Assembly (NCBI GenBank): GCA_016801885.1
Contig: CM028882.1
Location: 15,014,047 to 15,078,046 of the forward strand
Length of the DNA stretch: 64,000 nucleotides
From: Toxotes chatareus
Taxonomy: Eukaryota; Chordata; Actinopteri; Toxotidae
Direction: 5' to 3'
Within the stretch, counting starts at the first letter, position 1. Every line of letters begins with the position of its first letter. Below the pieces are notes generated by a model. That model was given only the letters and a program-made list of their open reading frames with translations, searched no databases and had not been told where the DNA came from. This document shows, in pieces, positions 11,926 to 22,500 of the stretch. Made by a program: the position numbers and the translations under genes.

Positions 11926-14308
11926 TCACATAGGTTGCTTGAGTTTCTTCTTTTTGGGCTTGACCATCTGTGGGAGTTGGATTTTGAAGGCAGTCCTAAA
12001 AAGAAAAAGATTATAGGTCATATTAATGCCAACAAGCTGAAGATAAAATCACACAGCATAATTTCAGATGTATACCAATACTACTCAGAGGAAAAAGATT
12101 TTATATTGAAGATTTCTGCTTTAAGATGTTTGTTTTTTTTAAAGACTTACTCGCAGGTTGTACAGATGGGGCTGAAGTTGCAGAATACTTAAAGAGAAAA
12201 CAAGAGAAAGTGTCACCACCAAAACATACTGTAACTGCAGCTTTTGGAAGCATTATAAAGACTCTTGTTGTGCATTTGTGCCTTTTAACTGTGAATCAAA
12301 CTTACTTGACAGACAAACCGAGCACACGTAACCAATCTCAATGAGGTTACGATGACAGAAACATGCAGCTCTGTAGTCCACGTGTGCAGGCGGTGGCAGC
12401 ACCAGCTGTGAACGCTGCTCCGTGTCAGGCAGGAACACCCACTGTTCAGAGAACACCATCATCAACACAAAGCGATTTGTCGTCACGTTTAAAAGACAAA
12501 CCGTATTCTGAGAAATGTGTACAAATGGTTCTGTGGACTCACTAAAAGGTATTGTCCCAGGGCAACTTTCTGTGGTATCTTGAGGTACAGTCCTCCAGTT
12601 ATATCGCAAGCCTAAAAAGATGGACAGCTAAAGGTAAAAACCCTCAGTATATACAGGTTAGGTCAGCACAGTACAGTGAGAAGTATCACATCGTCTGTCA
12701 ATGTCCCAACAAAGCTGTAAAAAAGTACCTGCTGAAGGAGACCTGAGTCTGAGTCCAACACACAGGCATCTATCAGGATGTTCTGTTTAACAACACAAAA
12801 ACAAAGATTTCAAAACATGAAAATAAAATGAAATAAATAAACTTAAGGAAGAAAAAAAGGAGGTAAGAGCTACATTTTACCTGCTTCTGGGCAGCAAAAA
12901 TCACATTCATGAAGTTCATGTACTGGAGGGCACAGTCCTCAGCTGCTTTTATCACCTATAAAGTGAAATGAATAGAGAAGTTGCGTTGAAAGTCAGGTGA
13001 TTAAAACAAAAGCGCTTATAAAATTAGACTGTCTGGGGCTTACCAATATTCTTGCTTTCATCTCGTTACCAACTAAAAAGATAAAAAAAAAAATATATAC
13101 TGTTAAAAGGAAAACAGCATCCAATGAAGAGAACTATAGTTTGATATAAAAAGAAAAATTACCTTCCAGCTCTTTTGAGACCCTGTGAATATCTGAATAT
13201 TTAAGGTTTAAGGAAAGCATGGAATGCTTCTCAGCCAATCAACATACAGAAAAAAATATGATTTAAAAAAAACAACCTGTAGCCATTTCTTTTAACTTGA
13301 TGAGCAAAGCTAATTCCAAGCAAAGAAAAGTCAACAAGTCAAAATAAAAGTCCACATGAAACTGTTAAGAGGTTTCACTGAAAGGATACAGCAGAGAGCT
13401 TTGGCAAGGGATCCAGCCAAAAGAGTATCTGTTGAATTTCCCCTCACTTCAGCTGTAATCACATAAGATGCAGATACAGTTTGTCACAGAGCATTTATCT
13501 GTCAAGGAGGTAAAATCTACATAATATTTTATGTTAATATTACTCAACCAAAAAAAGCTTGTACTTACTTTTTGACATAACACTCCTGATCTCTTCAGCA
13601 ATAAGGTTGTTGGCGACTGAGAGGAGTTCATATTTTCCATCTCCGCTGGAGGGGACATCATCTCCTCCGCTGTCCCCAGCTCGCCAGCTCTTACTGGGAT
13701 ACAGGAAGTAACTGTAATGATGTAAGTGGGAGAGTTGAGCATGTAAGCTGAGAAAATATATGATATTTTCCTGAAAATTTAGTAAAACAAAAGCACTGAT
13801 TTGTACAAGATATAAAATACACAAGTACGGTACAAGTATCTGCAAACTGTACCAAGGTACTACTAATTAGTTACTTTCCTCCTGTGAAGTTACCTGTCTT
13901 GACAGTGGCTTGCGATGACAGCCAGCTTATTTGTCCTGGTCATGGCCATATGGGAGTTGCCCATCACCATGACTGCGTCCAGACACTTGGACAGGGTGAA
14001 CTGGACGAAAACAATAGGACAGAGGGTGTTGTTCAGATACGACCAGCATTTAGAAACCAGAGTTTCACGGATCCCTTTATGATTTCGATACATCTAAGTT
14101 CATAGCTGTACCTCTGGCTCACGCTGGGCTTGCTGCCCCCACCATATCGGGTTTACATCCACGACGATGACCAGCAGACTGAATTCATCCTCTACAGACA
14201 AGGGTGCAGACATTTTAACCACACGACCCAGTTAGAAAAAAAAGAAAAGACAACTAGCTCCTCAATAAGACTGTGAGTGCACAACACAAAAACGTTACCT
14301 GAGGCCAT
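11926..14308 (-). CDS. gtf2h3: gtf2h3: TFIIH core subunit p34
   Basis: p34/Tfb4 is a core TFIIH subunit for transcription initiation and nucleotide excision repair and pairs with p44. Coding exons in transcript order: 14299-14308, 14112-14191, 13894-14000, 13569-13711, 13390-13452, 13163-13192, 13044-13072, 12881-12955, 12729-12782, 12543-12611, 12306-12441, 12151-12187, 11926-11995. All phases agree, giving 300 residues (human 308). The vWA-like domain starts FSLLVIVVDVNPIWWG and includes LDAVMVMGNSHMAMTRTNKLAVIASH. The C-terminal C4-type zinc finger reads CFCHRNLIEIGYVCSVC...ICTTC, and the tail is lysine-rich (KPKKKKLK). The first exon codes only ATGGCCTCAG; splicing gives MASEDEFSLL, close to human MVSDEDELNLL. 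If the first intron is kept, an in-frame ATG at 14211-14213 gives MSAPLSVEDEFSLL instead. The intron at 13193-13389 is U12-type. Confidence 0.96.
13193..13389 (-). other. U12-type (minor spliceosome) intron of gtf2h3
   Basis: On the minus strand the intron begins GTATCCTTT, an exact match to the U12 5' splice-site consensus. About 15 nt before the 3' AG it has TTTCCTTAAAC, close to the U12 branch-site consensus TTCCTTRAY. The 3' end (TAAATATTCAG) lacks the strong polypyrimidine tract of neighbouring introns. It splits the codon for Tyr in LAKALCYIHR. All other introns of this gene look U2-type. Confidence 0.8.
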
Positions 14309-15399
14309 CACAGCAGGATATTTGTTTCAAACGGAGAGACAACAAAAAAAGCGAAAAAACTGTTGTCGTCCTAGAGCTTTAGCTTCTATTAGCCTCCATC
14401 TTTGTTCTGAGAGTTTGCACAATATCCGCACTTTTAAACTTAGATATTTCGACAACATATAACTTCGTAAAAACGGTTAATATTTAATATACAAAAAGTT
14501 TAGCTACATATATTTCCCACCTCTGCAGCCACACTGATGAGCCTTCATGCGTCACCAGTCTGCGACTGATGTTTTCTTCTTCTACTTTTCTCAGACTGAA
14601 CACCGCGCGGTGCACTGCTGCCACCCAGCGCCTGTTTAGATGCTGTTCATTGAAGTGTTGTCACTTATTTTGACCTGATAAGGAAAAAGTATTAAATAAC
14701 ATAAAATGCAAGCACTAAAGTTAATAACTCAGCCACAGTGACTGAAACACCTGTATGGTTGTTTTGTTATAGTCCTCTACCAATTATAAATATCCCATAC
14801 AATAGATCAGTACTAAAGAGTTTTTCAATTTACAGCGAAATGCAACAAAAAAAAAAAAAACAGGAATCCTCATATTCAATAAAATGGAACCAGATTACAA
14901 AATACTTCATCATTTTAGCAGTTACACAAATAAGACCATCAATTTTGTCATTTAAGCACCGCACAAGTTCATTTGAACTACATCAAGAGACTTAAGTAGT
15001 AACAAAAAACTTTAATATAAACATTTGCTCAACAGGAGAAACTTGTGGTATAAAAACAACCAGTAATAATTTCTACAAAAAAAACCCAATATATTTTAAC
15101 ATGATCTAATAATTATAATCCCCAATATTCTGTAGCAAAACAAAATGTTCTTGAACAAAGTCATAAATGCCATTTATATGCCAAATATTTACTGATTTCA
15201 TCGATGTCTGCGGTAACGCCCTGTTTTCTGATCTTGCTACAACAAACCATAGTGAAACAATATTCATCCTTCTCATCCTCTTCTTGAAGTGTTTGATGTT
15301 TCCCACTAAAACAAAGTTTCCCAGATTGTGCTTGAAGAATTCAAGCACTTTTTGGGTTATACAATCAACAAACTCTTGAGTATCCAGCTATTTCTTGGG
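14309..15399. other. gtf2h3 promoter side and rfesd 3' UTR
   Basis: 14310-14640 should hold the gtf2h3 leader and promoter (GC-richer DNA near 14600, no TATA box). 14640-15399 is AT-rich and lies downstream of the rfesd stop. A minus-strand frame open at 15106-15348 (80 codons) follows the rfesd stop but matches nothing I know. No confident gene. Confidence 0.5.
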
Positions 15400-16243
15400 C
15401 TAGGGTTTTGGCTGGGCCATCAGTGAAACAGTTCTGTATTTCTCAGTCTGGTAGACGTCTGAGCCAATGGTCTCGCTTGAGTCGTTCAGCGTTACATATA
15501 CATCCCCGTTGACCTCAGTGACCTTGTGAATCCTCTGTTTGACACCCTTGGAGCGCCAATGAGTCCTCAGGGGTTTTGCTGTAGGATTGTCCACAGCTTG
15601 GTAAAGCCCTTCCCCTTCAGCTAACGTGATCTTGTACTTGTGCCACGGACACACGATGCACAGCCGCCCATTAAACTCCTAGTGGTGGCAGAGCATGAAG
15701 GTGATTAGAGGGATAAGATATAATGGTAGCAGCTGAAGTGGCAGTATGGGTATTAAGAGTGACAGTGTGTCAAATAATGCTTGATAGGCTCTTTCTAATA
15801 TTCAGAGGAAATAGTAGGCAACTCACCTCAATATCTCCATACTGTAATGCACCACCTGAATCTGACAGAGGAAAAACAAGTCTCATTATACAGAGCAGTG
15901 TTTCATAATCCATGTTTCAAGTATGTGATGAGTCTTACTGAGCTTACAGTAAATTCCATACCTCAAAACACATACTTGAAAAAACATTAGGAACGTGATA
16001 AATTCTTGCCTTATGTTAACGCAAACCAAACCCACACACTCAGAGCTTACGGTAGCAGCGCATGTCCATTGCATGGAACTGCCCCTGGTGGTATAAGACC
16101 AGAACGTCTCTGCATCCATTCACCAGCATGGTCACGCGCCCTGCCTTGACAATGTCCTCCTTCTTCCCGATGAAGTGTGAGGAAGAAGGAGGTGAGGAGG
16201 AGGAGGAGGAGGAAGTCTGAGAAGTTTCCTCTTCAGAGGACAT
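15400..16243 (-). CDS. rfesd: rfesd: Rieske [2Fe-2S] domain-containing protein
   Basis: Small soluble protein with a Rieske-type [2Fe-2S] fold; its physiological role is not well established. Coding exons: 16051-16243, 15827-15861 and 15400-15678, phases consistent, 168 residues (human 157). The cluster ligands are visible: C63-Y-H65 (RCYHSGG, split by intron 1) and C86-P-W-H89 (CIVCPWHKYK). Around them, VLYHQGQFHAMDMRCYHSGGAL and QRIHKVTEVNGDVYVTL align well with human RFESD. The N-terminus (about residues 1-24) is a serine run with two prolines, coded by a GGA/AGG-type repeat on the plus strand. The ATG at 16241-16243 is the only good start before stop codons. There is no signal peptide or membrane segment. 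Confidence 0.95.
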
Positions 16244-18300
16244 GTTGATCTCTTCTTACAGCAGGTCTCCTTTTAATGAATATGATTATAGTTTCAAAGT
16301 TATGTTATGTTTGACATCGTGATTAATTGCCAAATACATAGATGGTAATTAATATTGGTGTTACACAGACTGGTTAGATTTACTTTAAACTCCTGTAGAA
16401 GGCCACAACAGACATAAAGACACATATGGCATTAAAAAAAACATATTCCTTCAGCTTCCTCATTACCAAGTGGCTTCTTAAAAACCTGAATTAGAAAATT
16501 TATTCAGAGAAGAAACTTATTGAAATAACCCCAAGGCACACAGGTACATATCTACTAAGTCAGAATCATTTTAAATATATTGTGTCACCGCCCCAGGCTA
16601 AGCAGTAGGTCTGTGAAACTTGTTGGTTATTTTCCAGATGTTTCAGCTCCTTTCATTTTTTTTAAAAAGCGTTTACACTGGGTGAACAGACAACAGGATG
16701 CATTATACATCTAAAAAAAATTAGGAAGCAGGAGTCAGTTAAGAAAAACATGTCAGGGGCTGTCCTGTGACGAACCCAAGCATTTCTGAAGGGACTTTTA
16801 ACCAAACCCATCTCTTAATTTATCCCAAATAAACGTTGGTGACAGAGATTAAGAGAGAGTATTTTGTAATCTGATTCGTGTAGCCTACACAGTACCTCAC
16901 TAATCGACTAGATTAGTTCAGATCTACACGGGAGACATATAACAGTCTGTAACCTGCATTTTAACAGCTGCTTTTCTTTAATTCAGCTCACTGCCCAGTC
17001 TAAATATTAAATGAACGTACCCTTTAATTTGATCTGGTTACATCTCTGAGTGTCGCCTTCAAGTTCGGGATGGGTCCAGTAGCCCGGCACCAGGCTGCTG
17101 CATACGCTAATTTGTTTTTTCGCTCTGGGCGGGACATGAAATTTTATCTCCCTAAAATTACACACACGAATACGCCAATACTTTATCAGGCCTATCAGGC
17201 TACATTAATTTGGACATGTGTCAAATTATAAAATACGAGCAAAACTTCGTCAGCGTTTCAAGTAACCCTGCTTCTGTTGTATTTACAGAAGTACAAATGT
17301 TGTGTGTTACGTCCAATATTGTCCCCAGTGAAACACAAACTGAGTAACGAGATCCCATACCCTCTATACCCTCTATAGCTTACCGTGTTTCAGTTTATTT
17401 ATTTGTTTGTTTGTTTGTTTGTTTGTTCACTGCAAACAGAGAATGTACCAATCATTTACACAGTATGCATCTATTAGCGGTTTAGGTACATAAAATTCAG
17501 TTGAGGTTTATAGTATATAGCCTGCCAGTATATTGTACAATGGATAATGGCATTTTTGAAGACTTAACGTGGCCAAAATGGATTTCTAAGGGGAAGGAAG
17601 AGACAAAACAATCAAATCCATAATACATTATGATTAAAAAAAAAGACTTTATTTAAAAAAAAAAAAAAAAAAACTGTAGTTATGTCATAGTTGTAATTGT
17701 GAAAAATGTCCCAGAATAAATGTTTCTAACAGAAATCTTAACATTGTGTTAAAGTCTTTACATATTTTATTTACATTTGTCTTTGTCCCATCTATCTGTC
17801 TGTTTATGTTGAAATTTTATTTATTTATTTTTTGTTTTTCCTGTGTTTGATTCTACCTCTCACAATCTTGGGGGCAATTAACCACATTGCAAGGTTACAA
17901 CTGTACTTTGTTATGTAGACCATGGTAATAGGAATGTTTATAATTATGCTTTATACACTTTAATAGCTGTATATTGTGTAAAATAACCCAGATAATATAA
18001 TTTACAAATCCAGTGTCTCATCATTAATAAATCCTGAAAATACATATCTATCAGTATGCTCCATTTCTCAGCTCTCCATACAGCATATAAACCCAGTGGG
18101 GCAAATGTCTGAGTTAGTCTGAGAAGGCTTTTTGTCTTAGTAGATTTGTTGGTGGGCATTAAGCCCTCAGAAGGATTATCTGTCTCTTTCATGCTGAACT
18201 GGGCGTAATTTGACCGGCTGTCCCTCTGAGATTCTGCATTCAGCTCTTATAAAATGTCTTAATTTCCGCCACCTGTGGGACAGGAGTTGTGTTCACTTGC
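16244..18300. other. Intergenic region between rfesd and kif24
   Basis: No coding frame. It should contain the rfesd leader and promoter; the GC-richer stretch at 17040-17120 is the best candidate. Simple repeats: (TTTG)n at 17399-17426 and poly-A at 17650-17672. The rest is AT-rich and unremarkable. Confidence 0.5.
17399..17426. repeat. (TTTG)n microsatellite
   Basis: About seven tandem copies of a TTTG/TTTA-type tetranucleotide. Simple sequence. Confidence 0.9.
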
Positions 18301-18502
18301 AGCGAGAAAAGAAAGCGCCCTCCCCAAACCGTTTTCGTCGTTATGGAGACTCCGCTGTGTACGGAAATGGTGATACTACTCAAGCTAGCAACTTTGTGAA
18401 AAATTAATGCATTTTGTCACTTCATGTTTGCTCGTTCAGATAAACCGTCACCTTAACTCAGTTGTATTTTGTTGAAAAAAAAAAAAGTCTGGAGTGAGCC
18501 TG
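18300..18502 (+). promoter_or_regulatory. Likely kif24 promoter and non-coding first exon
   Basis: A GC-richer patch near 18290-18370 holds GTCGTTATGGAGAC (18337-18350), 11 of 14 matches to the RFX X-box. A strong donor, GTAAGT, follows at 18503. The coding start exon begins at an acceptor (TTACTGCAG, exon from 19469), so a separate upstream exon is required; this is the best candidate. The exon boundaries are inferred. Confidence 0.45.
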
Positions 18503-19509
18503 GTAAGTTTTCTGTTGATGTTTACCTTTTGGAAAAAAAAAAAACGTTAGCTAATTTATACATAAAAACGATTTGCTAGGCTCTGTCATTTAATCACTTA
18601 AACACTGTATATTTTGATTTTGGTTGCAACTTAAAAATCCAGACTAATTTATTTTACTTTTTGATGTGTCTTCGTTCTCGCAACACAGTTGGACAGGTGT
18701 CAACAACATACTTCCTCTTTACTTTACGCCCTGCAGCAATAAAGTAATTTGAACTCAGCTTTCTGTAATTCAATTTGCAGAATTAACAGAGTCAAGGAAT
18801 AAACTCCCTACAGGGATTCACTGTAGGGACTGTGCCTGAGCCTGAAGGAAATATGGATATCTCGCACTTCCCCTTGCTCTGACTGGGATGATTTGAAGCA
18901 TTGTATTGTTTTATAATGAAGAATACTCTCACCTTATGCATGCATATAAACAGGGTCTCACTCAAGTGCCATATGGCAGGACTATTACAGCTGCCAGCCA
19001 GTCCACTGCAGAAGCCAAAGAAGTTACAGTTGCTTGCCTGTGTCTGCTATATTTATCATATTTGCTACGATACAGAAATGTGTGTCATGACTGCACTGTG
19101 CAGCCCCGGCTCCATCCTGACCAAGTGTCAAATTTCAGCATCATACCAGTGTCCTGTGTTTTGCTTACTGGCACAGCAGTGCAGTGTGGTAGGAATGACC
19201 CAGTGATCGACCATTTGGCCATCAGTCTCTGACAGAAATCACTGAGAGAAGGCAAATAGCAAGGACACGCTGTCTTGGAAAAAGTGGTGGGGCTGCAGTA
19301 AGGAGTGTGTGTAGCGTTCATTTTATAGTCGATTTGAATTATTTTCCTTATTAGTTTAGCCTTTGCCTTTGTATAATTTTAGTTGTAGAGTCACTTTTTG
19401 TACGTGTTTGCTTTTTGTGACCATCTCATGGAGAGACTAAACCGACGTGTCTGCCACTCTTACTGCAGGTGAAGTAAAAGAAAAACATAGAGAAGAGGAA
19501 GGGGAGAAA

Positions 19510-22500
19510 ATGACGCTTTGCCTGAGTGAGTGTCTGAGAGCTGTTGGGCTACAGCATCACTATGCTAGGTAGGTAAGCACACTCACTTCAGGACATCCAA
19601 ACTTACACTTGCCATGTCTCTACCTCTGAATATCTGTCCCCCTCGGTCTCCCGGTTGTTTCAGGTTTACCTCCATGGGAGTTCATCGTGCAGCCCACCTT
19701 TCAGCACTGACTATGGAGGACTATCCCATCCTGGGAATACGCACTATGGAGGACAGGACTCGACTCTTCCATCTGGTCCAAATGATCAAAACTCTTGACC
19801 TGGAGAGTCTTGAATATGAAGATGGTGATGATTGTGGTGTTGATGGTGGTGATGAAGGCCACGTTGTAATGGATAGTAGTTTTACTTATGATGGTTATGG
19901 AGATTCTGATGAAGATGTATATGAGGATGAGAAGGGTGGTGCCGTGAATAAGCTACATGCAACCACTTTTGCCAGACCGTCATGTGTTCGCAGACGGCTT
20001 GATTTCAGCGGTGAAGCCACTGATCATCATCAGAGGCTACTTCCCGTGGACTCTGTTCATATCTGTGCAGTCACACCTCTGCAGCTTGAGCTTGACAGCA
20101 GCAGTCCTGTGGTATGTGGCTGCAAAAGGAATAACAACCACAGGACAGATGCCAACAGTCGTCCCTCTAATCATCACACAGGAGGAAACACCAAAGTGTT
20201 ATCACCAAAGTGGGTCTCATTCCACAAACAAAAATCCATGCCTTCAACAGTGGCATCTAAGAGGTTTAACAACGAACCAGATGGGCACAAAGACAGGAGA
20301 AGCATCTCTAAGAAGGAAAAACTCTATACAGAAATAGGCAGTAATGGGGCTTCTGGACGCATGGCTAAGCCAACACCTGTTTATGAATCAAAGAGAACAG
20401 CTGGCTACAACTATGGACTACCACGGAGTTCCCCTCCTGTTCCAAACAGAAAGTGAGTGGCTGTGGTTTGTGTTGTCCTCACTGCTCTTGCTTCTTACTT
20501 ACAAATGAATATCTTTGTCAAGACAGGTACAGTATGTTAAATACAGTGACTGAACATAAAAGACATTCAGAAAGACTCTAACACATTCGCTGAGGAGAGA
20601 TTTCCTATGCATGCACTAATTCCTTTTCATAATTTTACATACTTTCTGTGATTGTGTCTCTTTGTTAAATGCACTTTGCAAAGTTTGAGTATTGCTTCCT
20701 TTGGACATTATCACCCTAATTTTGACTGATTGGTGTATATGTGTGTGTGTACCAGGCAAGAAGGACAGCAACGGATCAGCGTGTGTGTGAGGAAAAGACC
20801 TCTGACACGTGCAGAGAGCAGGAGGGGAGAAGTAGACGTTGTGACAACGTCAGGTGGAGAGTGTGTGGTTGTCCACGAAAGCAAAGAGGCTGTGGATCTC
20901 ACACAATACATACTACAGGTAAATGTCCAGAGAGGAGACAATGGCAAATTGATATTTTGTCAGAAACTGTGTTTTGCCATGCGTCCATGCTGTAACTAAA
21001 TAGCAGTGTCTCCAAATAAATACTCAATATCAAACTGTGATGATTTTCAATGAGGCATTTTGAACTGGAATGCTGGAATTGAAAGGCTGGGTTTTTACTT
21101 TAAGGTTACCTAAGGTTACCCTGTCTCTTTTCCCTGCAGCACAGATTCTACTTTGACCAGGTTTTTGGAGAGGAGAGCTCCAACGAGGAGGTGTATCAAA
21201 GAACAGCTTATCCTCTGGTGCAGCACATGCTCAGTGGGTAGGTTAACATTGATGTAGTGGTACTTATGTGTACGTTGTCCCCCTAAAGTCATTTTTGGGG
21301 TATGAAGTACATGCTTGTAGAAGTTTTGGCTGTGTTTCTGTGAATCTGTGCTTCCTAACAATATATTTGTATTGTGTGTTTCCATAGAGGCAAGGCCACC
21401 TGCTTTGCATACGGCCAGACAGGTGCGGGGAAGACTCACACCATGCTGGGTTCATCGCCTGAGAGACCAGGGTTGTATGCACTTGCAGTGCAGGACATTT
21501 TTGCTCATTTGTCCACCGCACATATGCACTCAACCCTGCTAGTGTATGTCAGTTTCTTTGAGATTTACTGTGGTCAGCTGTATGACCTGTTGGACCACAG
21601 GAAAAGGTGCGTGCTTGCATGAGTGTGTGTGTGTTGTTATATTAAAAGAACAAAAACTCATGAATAATGTATTTTCCAGGTATTCAGTTTAAAATATGAA
21701 AATATTTGTCATTTCTTTTGCTAATTTTAGCTAATACTTGTTGTCTCATAGGGATCATTTTGGTAGCATCATCATTAAAGGGTTTCAGGCTGTGCTCTTC
21801 TTATTACTTGGATTTATGTCAAAACTTTATTCTTTCTCTATTCCTTCTCCTTCTTAATCTCTCTTTTTTCCCTTTCTTCCTCCTGTAGGTTATTTGCCAG
21901 GGAGGATGGACAGAGGGTGGTTCACATTGCAGGGCTGCGTGATGTCAGGGTGGACTCAGTCAGCTCACTGCTGGAGGTTCAGCCCTTTCTTTACAAATTG
22001 CCTCATGTCCCTGCTTTGTTTTCCAGAGCTGGGGTTCTGACTACCACTCCAACCTTCAAGGCACATTTATACAAAGACTTTGATTCCAAAATCAGAGCTC
22101 TATCGTTTAAATGGGAAAAATAAAATATCGTGGCTGACTGTCTTGCTTGACAAATTCATGGAAGAGGATGAAAAATTCTTTGTTCTATTAAGTTTTAATT
22201 GTGTTTCAAATGGTTATTGATGATGGCTTTGTACCGTCATAGAATGAAACCTTGCTTGCAATGTCTTATTTCTTTTAGTTTCTTTCTCTCACAAGAAACA
22301 CTCAGTAGCACAGTATTCAGTATAGTTCAACAGTACATATACATACTTCTATCTCACACCTCAGGTTGGGTGATTCGTTGCTTACATCCTCATAGATGCA
22401 CCAACAGACTCTTACTGTGCTTAAATACTAAATATTACCCAGCGAGAAAAGTTCTTCTTGTTGAAGTGACCACTGCCATCTCTTTGAACATCTCAGTCTC

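Noticed and set aside
15106..15348. 80-codon open frame on the minus strand just after the rfesd stop
   Set aside because: No recognised domain or homologue, no splice link to rfesd, and AT-rich composition. Kept as 3' UTR; a protein search would decide.
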